Shown here piece by piece: positions 7,791-15,123 of a DNA stretch of 35,214 bases. The stretch is from Bacteroidota bacterium (lineage in GTDB: Bacteria; Bacteroidota; Ignavibacteria; UBA10030; UBA6906): the NCBI GenBank assembly GCA_030835135.1, contig JAUQWO010000043.1, forward strand, positions 1-35,214. Direction: 5' to 3'. The stretch's first letter is position 1. Every line of letters begins with the position of its first letter. The translations under genes and the position numbers were made by a program. Under the pieces are notes generated by a model, which was given only the letters and a program-made list of their open reading frames with translations, was not told the DNA's origin and made no database searches.

Positions 7791-10163
7791 CTAGAACCCG
7801 CGTCCGAAGACAAAATGGAACTTCCACCCGTCGGGCTTGCCGTCGCGCGGATTCACATCATCAAAGCCATAGCCATAATCAAACCCGATCATGCCGATCG
7901 GATTGATCGTGATGCGGGCGCCGACGCCGGCGGACCGCTTCAGATCGAAGAAGTCGGCACGGGCCAGACTCTCAAACACATTGCCGCCTTCCAGGAACGA
8001 GACGAGGTAGATCGGGATCGGGTTGATCGACACCGCATACCGCATCTCCAGGGTCTGCTTCGCCATCGCCCGGCCACCCACGATGTCCGTGTTCTCATTC
8101 CGCGGACCCACCGCCTGATCGTCATAGCCGCGCAACGGCGTGGTGGAGATGTACCCCAGGCCGGTGCCGCCCATGAAGAAGAGGTCCACCGGCTGTACAT
8201 AGCTGTCACCCGCGAACGACCCGATGTAACCGTAGGTCGACGAGAGATACAGCGCCAGCTTCTGCGAGCCGAACAGCGGCAGATACCACTCCGACGAGAA
8301 GAGCCACTTATGGAAATTCAGATTCCCGGGGAGCAACGGCCCGCCGGACATCTGGACGGAGAACGACACGCTGGACCCCGAGGTCGGGAAGATCGGGTTG
8401 TCGATGCTGTTCCGCGAGATCACCTGCGTGAGGCTGACCTGGGTCGATTTCCCCTCGCGATAGATGCCGAGACCGTCGCGCACATTGTTCACCTGCGCAT
8501 CGATCATCCAGTCGCCGCGGAAGTAGTCATCCGGCCATTTGAACCGGCGTCCGACACGGACAGACCCGCCCGTACGCTCGTAATCGAACGTGTAGATCTG
8601 GCGCGAATCGAACAGGGTCACGCCGAGCAGCGTCGGGGTATCGAACAACCACGGCTCGGTGAACCCGAGGGTGAACGTCCGGTACCGCGACCCTTCGCCG
8701 AACATCCACTCGAAATTCAGGATCTGTCCCGCCCCTCCCGAGAAGGGCTCGCGGATCGAGAAATTATTGATCGTGAACCCGAGCGCACCGGTCACGCCGT
8801 AATAGCCACTGTACCCGACCGACGCGTTGATGTTGTCGCTTGATTTCTCCTCGACCTCGAAGGTCAGGTCCACGCTCCGGTCGTCTGTCAGCTGATAGTC
8901 CGGCTTGATCTTCTCCGGATTGAAATAGTTGAGCTGCGAGAGCTGGCGGATGCTGCGCACGATCGCTGAACGGCTGAAATAGTCGCCCGGGCGGCTGTAG
9001 AGCTCGCGGCGGATGACCTTCTCCTGCGTCTTCGTGTTCCCCTTGATGCTCACGTGTCCGATCTTGAACTGATTCATCTCGTACACGTTGATCGCGATAT
9101 CGATGCTGTCCTCCCCGACCCGGGTCTCTTTCGGATCGAGGTTGAAGCGCAGATACCCGTTGTCCAGATAGAGCGCCGCAACGTCCGTCTGCTCCTCGTT
9201 GCCGCGGAGGTTCTGTTCGAACCGTTCGGAATTGTACACTTCGCCGGGAAGGATCTGCAGGCGCTCGTTCAGCACCCAGTCGGGATAGACCGTGTTGCCT
9301 TCCCACGTGATGGTGCGGATATGATACTGCGGCCCTTCGTGGACGCGCATCAGGATGTACATGGTCTCCTTGTCGGGCCCGTACCACATGGAGTCCGACA
9401 GGATCTGCGCATCGCGGTAGCCATGCTTCCGGTAGAACGCGATGATCCGGGTCTTGTCCTCATCATACTTCTTCTGGTCGAACTTGGCCGAGGACCAGAA
9501 CTTCCACCAGCGCCGCTCGGAGGTCTCGTCCATCGCGCCGCGGAGCTGGCCGGATTCAAAGGCCCGATTGCCATCGAAGGCGATGCTTTCGACCTGGACC
9601 TCGGAGCCTTCGACGACCTGGAGGTACACGGTCTGCCGCGACGTGTTGGTGTCGGCCGGTGCGGCCGTGACGGTGACCCGGGCGAGGAGATAGCCTTCCT
9701 TCTCGTAGAGCTTCAGGACATCCCGTTCGATCTTCTTCAGTTCATGGGGTGAGAGGACCTGTCCGCGGATGAGGGTGATGGCCTTGTTGATGTCGTCGTT
9801 GTCGAGCTCATCATTCCCTTCGATCACCAGCTTGTCGAAGCGCGGGAATTCCTTCACGCTGATGAGGAGGTACACGCCATCCCCCATGCGACGGTCGATC
9901 GCGATGTCGACCGTTTCGAACAGATGCAGCGACCACAATTTGCGGACCGCCGCACCGGCCTGATCGCCCGGCACCGCGATCTCATCGCCCACCTTCAGTC
10001 CCGAATTCGCGATGATGGCTGCGGGATCGGCAAAGGTATTCCCTTCCACGGAGATACCGAGGACCTTGAGCACTTCCCGGGAGGGGGCTTGTTGAGCAAA
10101 CACGTGGAGCGGAGCGGACAGGAGGATTCCGGCAACCAACAGCACCAGCACACGCTTCATCAT
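7791..10163 (-). CDS. bamA: outer membrane protein assembly factor BamA
   Basis: BamA is the Omp85 barrel that inserts beta-barrel proteins into the outer membrane. After a signal peptide (MMKRVLVLLVAGILLSAPLHVFAQ) come POTRA repeats (roughly residues 30-375), visible from recurring strand motifs such as LVIEGNDELDNDDI, ITWEGNTVYPDWVLNERLQI and VSIKGNTKTQEKVIRREL. A 16-strand-type barrel follows, with the conserved loop-6 LRGY motif (LRGYDDQAVGPRNE) and a C-terminal phenylalanine (FVFGRGF) typical of outer-membrane barrels. The frame is open 45 codons further upstream inside uppS. The ATG pair at 10163/10160 gives a clean signal peptide and starts 1 bp after the uppS stop. About 790 residues. 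Confidence 0.96.
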   Translation of the reverse strand: MMKRVLVLLVAGILLSAPLHVFAQQAPSREVLKVLGISVEGNTFADPAAIIANSGLKVGDEIAVPGDQAGAAVRKLWSLHLFETVDIAIDRRMGDGVYLLISVKEFPRFDKLVIEGNDELDNDDINKAITLIRGQVLSPHELKKIERDVLKLYEKEGYLLARVTVTAAPADTNTSRQTVYLQVVEGSEVQVESIAFDGNRAFESGQLRGAMDETSERRWWKFWSSAKFDQKKYDEDKTRIIAFYRKHGYRDAQILSDSMWYGPDKETMYILMRVHEGPQYHIRTITWEGNTVYPDWVLNERLQILPGEVYNSERFEQNLRGNEEQTDVAALYLDNGYLRFNLDPKETRVGEDSIDIAINVYEMNQFKIGHVSIKGNTKTQEKVIRRELYSRPGDYFSRSAIVRSIRQLSQLNYFNPEKIKPDYQLTDDRSVDLTFEVEEKSSDNINASVGYSGYYGVTGALGFTINNFSIREPFSGGAGQILNFEWMFGEGSRYRTFTLGFTEPWLFDTPTLLGVTLFDSRQIYTFDYERTGGSVRVGRRFKWPDDYFRGDWMIDAQVNNVRDGLGIYREGKSTQVSLTQVISRNSIDNPIFPTSGSSVSFSVQMSGGPLLPGNLNFHKWLFSSEWYLPLFGSQKLALYLSSTYGYIGSFAGDSYVQPVDLFFMGGTGLGYISTTPLRGYDDQAVGPRNENTDIVGGRAMAKQTLEMRYAVSINPIPIYLVSFLEGGNVFESLARADFFDLKRSAGVGARITINPIGMIGFDYGYGFDDVNPRDGKPDGWKFHFVFGRGF

Positions 10164-10164
10164 A

Positions 10165-11031
10165 TCACGGCCCTGCAACGCTCTTGAGGATTCGTTTGAT
10201 GGCCGGCTCCTTTTTTTCAGGATCCTGCACTTGTTCGCTGACCATACCGAACCGGCGTTCACGGTTCTGATAGGCATCGATCGCTGCATAAAGGTCATTT
10301 CTTCGGAAGACCGGCCAGTAACCGGGTGTTATGTAGAGTTCGGTGTACGCGAGCTGCCAGAGGAGGAAGTTGCTCAACCGCAACTCGCCGCTCGTCCGGA
10401 TCAACAGGTCCGGGTCCGGGGTGTCCGCCGTCGCAAGATGGCGGGTGATGCATTGTTCGGTGATCTCATCCGGCCGGATGGCGCCGGTCTGCACTTCGCG
10501 CGCGATGGCGCGGACCGCCTGGGTGATCTCCCACCGGCCGCTATAGCTCAGGGCCAGGGTAAGGGTTAGACCCGTATTCTCTGCCGTCCGTTGCGCGGCA
10601 TCATGCAATTCTGCCTGCACTTCACCCGGAAGCGCCGTGCTGTCGCCGATCGTCCGCAAACGTACATTATTACGGTGCAGCCGGTCGGTCTCATCCCGCA
10701 ATGCGGTCAGCAACAACCGCATGAGCAATGACACCTCGTCCTGCGGGCGTTTCCAATTCTCGGTCGAGAATGCATAGAGCGTGAGGTACTGAACCCCCAA
10801 CTGGCCGCAGGCCTCGACGCAGTCCCGGACAGACTCGACGCCTTCGCGGTGACCGGCGATGCGGGGAAGTCCCCGCTGTTTCGCCCACCGCCCATTGCCA
10901 TCCATGATGACGGCAATGTGCTTCGGGATCTCTCCCGCTGCGCGTAGTCGTTCCTGTTCACGCAGATCGGCGCCGCTTGCTTCCCGCGGACCTCGTGCCA
11001 ATGGAAATAGTTCTCCCGATAAAATGACCAA
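10165..11031 (-). CDS. uppS: isoprenyl transferase (undecaprenyl diphosphate synthase)
   Basis: UppS is the cis-prenyltransferase that extends farnesyl diphosphate to C55 undecaprenyl diphosphate, the lipid carrier for peptidoglycan and O-antigen. The signature IPKHIAVIMDGNGRWAKQRG holds the catalytic aspartate (D44 with this start). It is followed by GHREGVESV, the YAFSTENWKRP motif, and the C-terminal DLLIRTSGELRLSNFLLWQLAYTE region. The start is uncertain. Only TTG codons are available upstream of the core, one at 11031 and one at 11001, and the latter is preceded by CGGGAG at suitable distance. It is the first gene of the envelope cluster, with its promoter at 11064-11092. Confidence 0.95.
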   Translation of the reverse strand: MVILSGELFPLARGPREASGADLREQERLRAAGEIPKHIAVIMDGNGRWAKQRGLPRIAGHREGVESVRDCVEACGQLGVQYLTLYAFSTENWKRPQDEVSLLMRLLLTALRDETDRLHRNNVRLRTIGDSTALPGEVQAELHDAAQRTAENTGLTLTLALSYSGRWEITQAVRAIAREVQTGAIRPDEITEQCITRHLATADTPDPDLLIRTSGELRLSNFLLWQLAYTELYITPGYWPVFRRNDLYAAIDAYQNRERRFGMVSEQVQDPEKKEPAIKRILKSVAGP

Positions 11032-11033
11032 AC

Positions 11034-11057
11034 CCCGTCGGGAGGTACCACGACGGG
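11034..11057 (-). promoter_or_regulatory. inverted repeat (hairpin) in the uppS leader
   Basis: On the minus strand CCCGTCG and CGACGGG (7 bp each, perfect) flank a 10-nt loop, TGGTACCTCC. The element fills almost the whole predicted 5' untranslated region between the uppS promoter and the first possible TTG start at 11031. It could form a hairpin at the extreme 5' end of the envelope-cluster mRNA, affecting stability or ribosome access. No function is demonstrated by sequence alone. Confidence 0.45.
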
Positions 11058-11063
11058 AAAGAA

Positions 11064-11092
11064 AATCTAACGGTTTTTCCCCCGAAAGTCAA
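11064..11092 (-). promoter_or_regulatory. uppS / envelope-cluster promoter (TTGACT-17-TAGATT)
   Basis: On the minus strand TTGACT (11092-11087) and TAGATT (11069-11064) are separated by exactly 17 bp. The predicted start point is near 11057, about 25 nt before the uppS TTG. Its -35 element forms one arm of a 20-bp palindrome whose other arm is the -35 of the divergent ybaB promoter. Confidence 0.7.
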
Positions 11093-11103
11093 ATTTGACT
11101 TTC
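11084..11103. repeat. 20-bp perfect palindrome between divergent promoters
   Basis: The sequence GAAAGTCAAATTTGACTTTC is a perfect palindrome. Each half contains one TTGACT -35 element, and the hexamers are separated by only 2 bp and point away from each other. RNA polymerase could probably occupy only one side at a time. A dimeric regulator could also bind here. Both are inferences from the geometry. Confidence 0.75.
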
Positions 11104-11123
11104 CCCCCTGTTTCCGGTATATT
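11095..11123 (+). promoter_or_regulatory. ybaB-recR promoter (TTGACT-17-TATATT)
   Basis: TTGACT (11095-11100) is followed after 17 bp by TATATT (11118-11123). Predicted initiation is near 11130, with GAGGAG and the ybaB ATG at 11154 following. It is the plus-strand half of the divergent pair with the uppS promoter. Confidence 0.72.
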
Positions 11124-11153
11124 TTTCCACACTTTCACCTCTTGAGGAGCAGT

Positions 11154-11492
11154 ATGGCCGGCCTACCGAACATGGCAGGGATGATGAAGCAGATCCAGAA
11201 GATGCAGGAGAAGATGGCACAGGTGCAGGAGGAACTGGAGCACAAGACGGTGGTCGGCGAGGCGGGAGGCGGCATGGTCAAGGCTACGGCCAATGGCAAG
11301 CAGCGGTTGACTGCCATATCAATAGAGAAGGAAGTCGTCGTCCCCGATGACAAGGAGATGCTCGAAGACCTGGTCCTGGCAGCAGTCAATAAAGCTCTGG
11401 AGGAGTCGCAGCAACTCGCCGCCAGCGAGATGGCAAAGGTCACGAACGGGATGATGCCGAATATCCCCGGACTCAACCTCCCCGGCCTCTGA
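11154..11492 (+). CDS. ybaB: YbaB/EbfC family nucleoid-associated protein
   Basis: YbaB/EbfC proteins are small dimeric DNA-binding proteins associated with the nucleoid and usually encoded next to recR. The 112-residue product has the family layout. There is a Met/Gln-rich N-terminal helix (MMKQIQKMQEKMAQVQEELE), the VVGEAGGGMVKATANGKQ strand pair, then the VPDDKEMLEDLVLAAVNKALEES helix. The tail, MMPNIPGLNLPGL, matches many family members. The start at 11154 is preceded by GAGGAG. An in-frame TTG at 11142 would overlap that Shine-Dalgarno and is rejected. The gene is followed by recR after 146 bp. Confidence 0.95.
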   Translation: MAGLPNMAGMMKQIQKMQEKMAQVQEELEHKTVVGEAGGGMVKATANGKQRLTAISIEKEVVVPDDKEMLEDLVLAAVNKALEESQQLAASEMAKVTNGMMPNIPGLNLPGL

Positions 11493-11638
11493 GAAACCAC
11501 CGGTCCCTCTCACCAGGGCACCGTGGCACCGATCGGAGACTTCCGTTCGCCGGACCTCCCGCGCCGGCGCCTGTGCGGGAAACGTTGTACCCATAATCGT
11601 GCGCCCGAGATCCCCGGCGGAAGGTACACTCCCAGGCT

Positions 11639-12235
11639 ATGATCTATACCTCTGAAGCATTACAACAGCTCGTCGAAGAGTTCGCCGCCCTGCCGGGTAT
11701 CGGGCGAAAGACCGCTCTCCGCCTCGCCCTTCATATCCTCAAGCAACCCCGTGAGGACGTGGTGAAGATGGCCCGCGCGCTCGTGAACGTGAAGGACAAG
11801 ATCAGCTGGTGCTCCGTCTGTTCGAATATCACCGAAACCGACCCGTGCGTCATCTGCTCCAGCACCAAACGCGATCCCCGGATCATCTGCGTCGTCGAAG
11901 AGCCGAGCGATGTCCTCGCCCTCGAAAAGACCAATGATTTCAAGGGTCTCTATCACGTCCTCGGCGGCGCACTGTCCCCGCTGGATGGCATCGGACCGGA
12001 AGAACTGAAGGTCGGCGAGCTTCTGAAACGTCTGCCGGGAGAAGTGACGGAAGTGATCCTCGCACTGAACCCCAACGTGGAAGGCGAAGCCACGACGATG
12101 TACCTGACCCGGCTGCTCAAGCCTCTCGGGGTTCAGGTCTCGCGTCTCGCGCGCGGACTCCCTGTCGGGGGCAATCTGGAATTCACCGACGAAGCAACGC
12201 TGTCGCGTGCGCTCGAAGGAAGGATCACCCTGTGA
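11639..12235 (+). CDS. recR: recombination mediator protein RecR
   Basis: RecR works with RecO (and RecF) to load RecA on gapped DNA during recombinational repair. The 198-residue protein has the family's usual length. It has the helix-hairpin-helix [17 protein letters not shown] (residues 18-34) and a zinc finger with C58, C61, C70 and C73 ([16 protein letters not shown]). A Toprim domain from about residue 80 follows ([16 protein letters not shown], then [16 protein letters not shown]). The C-terminal [26 protein letters not shown] is highly conserved. Its stop overlaps the start of the downstream lipoprotein gene (GTGA), implying coupled translation. Confidence 0.97.
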   Translation: MIYTSEALQQLVEEFAALPGIGRKTALRLALHILKQPREDVVKMARALVNVKDKISWCSVCSNITETDPCVICSSTKRDPRIICVVEEPSDVLALEKTNDFKGLYHVLGGALSPLDGIGPEELKVGELLKRLPGEVTEVILALNPNVEGEATTMYLTRLLKPLGVQVSRLARGLPVGGNLEFTDEATLSRALEGRITL

Positions 12236-12837
12236 AACACCGTCTGCCCGGTGCGCTGATGACGGGGTTCGTGCCGGTGCTGCTCCTCGCCGGTGCGGCC
12301 GGGTGCGGCCTCTTTGAACCCCGCGATCCGGAGGAACCGAGCCAGTCGTCCCTGAACTACCGCCCCCCCACCGAACCAACGGTCGTCATCGCGAACCTCC
12401 AGAGCGCCGTCGAACAGCGGAACCAGGCGAACTACATCAGTTGCTTCAGCGATGCCGCACGCGGCGCGCAGCCGTTCGTCTTCATCCCGTCCGCCGATGC
12501 GGCAGCCTCGTATGGCGGGACCCTTGCGTTCTGGACCCTCGACGACGAACGCTCGTATTTTCAGAATCTGATCGCGCGCAGCGGCCAGCAGGCGTATGCG
12601 TCACTCTCGCTGACGCTCAAGACCACCACGGTGACGTCGGATTCGGTGGTCTCGGCGTACGACTACATCCTCGTGTTCGAGCACAACGAATCGGGATTCC
12701 CCCGCACGGCGCGGGGGAGCATGCAGTTCACCTTCCGGGAGGACGCCAGCAACTTCTGGGCGATCCAGCGGTGGGTGGATTTCAAGACCACGAATGATGT
12801 GTCGTGGAGTGACTTCAAAGGGAAGTTCAGCAATTGA
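12232..12837 (+). CDS. putative lipoprotein of unknown function (possible NTF2-like fold), paralogue of the next gene
   Basis: This 201-residue protein starts with a lipoprotein signal peptide, [25 protein letters not shown], so it is probably lipid-anchored by the cysteine at about residue 25. The mature part begins with a Pro/Glu-rich stretch. A region follows with helix [20 protein letters not shown] and later strands [26 protein letters not shown] and [12 protein letters not shown]. This pattern suggests an NTF2/SnoaL-like cone fold, but I do not recognise a named family. The GTG start overlaps the recR stop. The next gene shares the same layout, so the two look like a tandem duplication. 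Function unknown. Confidence 0.75.
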   Translation: MKHRLPGALMTGFVPVLLLAGAAGCGLFEPRDPEEPSQSSLNYRPPTEPTVVIANLQSAVEQRNQANYISCFSDAARGAQPFVFIPSADAAASYGGTLAFWTLDDERSYFQNLIARSGQQAYASLSLTLKTTTVTSDSVVSAYDYILVFEHNESGFPRTARGSMQFTFREDASNFWAIQRWVDFKTTNDVSWSDFKGKFSN

Positions 12838-12887
12838 ACCCGCTCACCGTCATGGACGGGCACACCAGGGTGCCGGGGACGCAACGC

Positions 12888-13397
12888 GTGAACCGCCTCG
12901 CGATGTCCACGATCCTTGTCGCCCTTCTTGGCCTGTCCACCGTGTCGTGCATCAATCCGTTCGCACCCGGATGGGACCTCTCGCCGTCGGAGTCCACCTG
13001 TGACCCGAACACGATCGAGGGGATCTTTCAGTGTTTCCAGGCGTCGTATACCTTCCGGGACACCACCGTGTACGGCCAGCTCCTGGCCCACGATTTCGTC
13101 TTTATCTACAGGAACTACGACCTCGGCATCGATGTGACCTGGGGACGGGACGACGAGATGCGGTCCACGTACGGGCTGTTCCGGAATGCGCAGAAGCTGG
13201 ACCTCATCTGGAACAACATCATCTCCACCTCCGCGGAATCCACGAATGTGAACGTGGTGCGGAGCTTCAACCTCACGCTCGTCTTCAATCCGAGCGACAT
13301 CGAACGCATCGATGGCATGGCGAACCTGACACTCCAGCGGAACCGGGTCACGGATCCCTGGCGGATCGTCCGGTGGCGCGATGAATCCAATTTCTGA
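12888..13397 (+). CDS. putative lipoprotein of unknown function (possible NTF2-like fold)
   Basis: With the GTG at 12888 the product is 169 residues and begins with a clean lipoprotein signal, MNRLAMSTILVALLGLSTVSC (lipobox S-T-V-S-C), after GGGGAC at a usable distance. The frame is open back to a TTG at 12834 that overlaps the previous stop, but that start would add a charged extension before the signal. The mature part, IEGIFQCFQASYTFRDTTVYGQLLAHDFVFIY, and the terminal DPWRIVRWRDESNF mirror the upstream lipoprotein. This supports an NTF2-like fold and common origin. It lies 12 bp before ftsX. Function unknown. A role at the envelope or division site is only suggested by position. Confidence 0.72.
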   Translation: MNRLAMSTILVALLGLSTVSCINPFAPGWDLSPSESTCDPNTIEGIFQCFQASYTFRDTTVYGQLLAHDFVFIYRNYDLGIDVTWGRDDEMRSTYGLFRNAQKLDLIWNNIISTSAESTNVNVVRSFNLTLVFNPSDIERIDGMANLTLQRNRVTDPWRIVRWRDESNF

Positions 13398-13409
13398 GAA
13401 GGCGCACGC

Positions 13410-14285
13410 ATGAGTCTTTCGTATACGCTTCGCGAGAGCGTGTCAGGGTTCCGCCGGACCAAACTCTCCAGCCTCCTCTCGATCATCACGATCGCGATCT
13501 CCCTTCTCCTCCTCGGCATCTTCGCCGTGCTGACCATCCACGCAACGCGGTTCCTCGATGAGATCCGCGCGCGGGTGGAACTCGAGGTCTTCCTGGAGGA
13601 ACCGGTCACGCGCCATGAGATCGACAGTCTGCGCGCCGTGATCGCCGGTCTCGACGGCGTGGGTACCGTCGTGTACGTCTCGAAGGCCGACGCAGCCGCG
13701 ATCTTCAAGAAGGAATTCGGTGAAGACATCATGAACGTCCTGGACTTCAATCCCCTCCCCCCGTCGTACAAGATCGGGCTGGCGGAGGGATACCGGACGG
13801 CCGCCCATGCCGAGCGTCTGGAGCGCCGGCTGTCGACGCTCACGGGTGTGGAAAGCGTGAAGTACCGGAAGGAGTACCTCGAGATCATCGACGAGCGTGC
13901 CCGCATCGTTCACAATATCTCGCTCGGCCTGGGCGTGCTGGTCGGACTCTCGGCGATCGTGCTCGTGTCCAACACCATCCGTCTCGCGATCTCCGCGAAA
14001 CGCCAGATCATCCGCACGATGGAGCTGGTCGGCGCCACGCGGATGTTCATCCGGATGCCCTTCCTGTTGGAAGGCATCATGCAGGGGATCCTGGGCGGCG
14101 GCATGGCGGCGGGGATCCTGTACCTCCTGCTGGCGTATGCGGTGCGGATCATCTCGCCCGATCTTCCGGGACTCCTGCGCATCGAGCCGGCGTACTATGG
14201 CGCCGTGGTCGTGGCGGGCGCGGTCCTGGGATGGGTCGGCAGCACCATCTCCGTCATGCGTTTCATCCGGCCGCAGGGCCGCTGA
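13410..14285 (+). CDS. ftsX: cell division protein FtsX (permease-like)
   Basis: FtsX is the membrane subunit of the FtsEX complex, which activates septal peptidoglycan hydrolases. The 291-residue protein has one N-terminal membrane helix (residues about 20-45, LSSLLSIITIAISLLLLGIF). An extracytoplasmic domain (about 50-165) contains the typical VELEVFLEEP and VVYVSKADAAAIFKKEFGED. Three C-terminal helices form the FtsX/MacB-type membrane domain, with RQIIRTMELVGATRMFIRMPFLLEG. No ftsE lies in the window. In this bacterial group ftsX often stands apart from ftsE. The upstream neighbours are two lipoproteins, probably on the same transcript. Confidence 0.94.
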   Translation: MSLSYTLRESVSGFRRTKLSSLLSIITIAISLLLLGIFAVLTIHATRFLDEIRARVELEVFLEEPVTRHEIDSLRAVIAGLDGVGTVVYVSKADAAAIFKKEFGEDIMNVLDFNPLPPSYKIGLAEGYRTAAHAERLERRLSTLTGVESVKYRKEYLEIIDERARIVHNISLGLGVLVGLSAIVLVSNTIRLAISAKRQIIRTMELVGATRMFIRMPFLLEGIMQGILGGGMAAGILYLLLAYAVRIISPDLPGLLRIEPAYYGAVVVAGAVLGWVGSTISVMRFIRPQGR

Positions 14286-14298
14286 GGCACGTTTCCGG

Positions 14299-14327
14299 TT
14301 GCACTAGGAACGGATGTTTCGTAGATT
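14299..14327 (+). promoter_or_regulatory. sdhCAB promoter (TTGCAC-17-TAGATT)
   Basis: TTGCAC (14299-14304) and TAGATT (14322-14327) are separated by 17 bp. The same -10 hexamer is used by the predicted uppS promoter. Predicted initiation near 14334 leaves a leader of about 120 nt before sdhC. I see no clear terminator between ftsX and this promoter. Confidence 0.6.
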
Positions 14328-14457
14328 CACGTCATGTGGCGTGAAGCCAACCCGACCGGATCGGCTGGTCCCACCGGCCCTGTATCCCTTGTGGACTTTC
14401 CCGTTCTTCACCCTCACCGTCGTTCCTTGCATTCACTCATAGCTGAGAGCAGTTTCT

Positions 14458-15111
14458 ATGAGCAAACCTGTTGCGTTCCTCTCGTCCTCCGTGGGCCGGA
14501 AAATGCTGATGGCATTGTCGGGCCTGTTCCTCTGCAGCTTCCTCCTCGTCCATCTGTACATCAACCTGTTCCTGTTCAAGCAGGACCAGGGCGCGGAGTT
14601 CGAGATGTACGGCCATTTCATGGCGACCTATCCGCTGATCCGCCCGCTGGAGATCGGCCTGTTCGCGGGCTTCCTCCTCCACGGCGTCATCGGGATCTGG
14701 CTCTGGATCATGAACCGCCGCGCACGCCCCGTGCGCTACTCGGTGTCCCGGGCAGGCGACAACAGCACACTGTCGTCCCGGATCATGTGGGCGACGGGCA
14801 CCGTCGTAGGGATCTTCCTGGTCATCCACGTCAACGGCTTCTTCGTCCAGTCACGCTTCATCACCCCGGAACGCCCGATGTTCGAGATCGTCCGCGAGGC
14901 GTTCACGAATCCCTGGCTCGTTGCATTCTATCTCATCGCCCTCGCGTTCCTCGCCTATCATCTGAAGCACGGCTTCCAGTCAGCGTTCCAGACCTTCGGT
15001 CTCCGGTACTCCCGGTATGAACGGCTGATCGAGTTCGTCGGCATGCTGTTCTGGCTGCTCGTCCCGCTCGGGTTCGCCGCCATGCCGCTGTATTTCCTCT
15101 GGGCTTACTAA
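14458..15111 (+). CDS. sdhC: succinate dehydrogenase cytochrome b subunit (b558-type, SdhC)
   Basis: This is the membrane anchor of respiratory complex II, which passes electrons from succinate to quinone (or the reverse). The 217-residue protein has five hydrophobic helices (around residues 15-40, 62-85, 108-130, 152-172 and 190-215). Histidines at 32, 75, 124 and 168 are spaced as the four axial ligands of a diheme b558-type cytochrome (compare Wolinella FrdC). The single large anchor, instead of separate SdhC and SdhD, is typical of this type. It is followed by sdhA after 12 bp. Direction in vivo (succinate oxidation or fumarate reduction) cannot be told from sequence. Confidence 0.93.
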   Translation: MSKPVAFLSSSVGRKMLMALSGLFLCSFLLVHLYINLFLFKQDQGAEFEMYGHFMATYPLIRPLEIGLFAGFLLHGVIGIWLWIMNRRARPVRYSVSRAGDNSTLSSRIMWATGTVVGIFLVIHVNGFFVQSRFITPERPMFEIVREAFTNPWLVAFYLIALAFLAYHLKHGFQSAFQTFGLRYSRYERLIEFVGMLFWLLVPLGFAAMPLYFLWAY

Positions 15112-15123
15112 GGGATCACCGCC

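Noticed and set aside
11493-11638. Small RNA gene (such as SRP RNA) between ybaB and recR
   Set aside because: The conserved SRP loop motif is absent and no other RNA signature is seen in this 146-bp gap.
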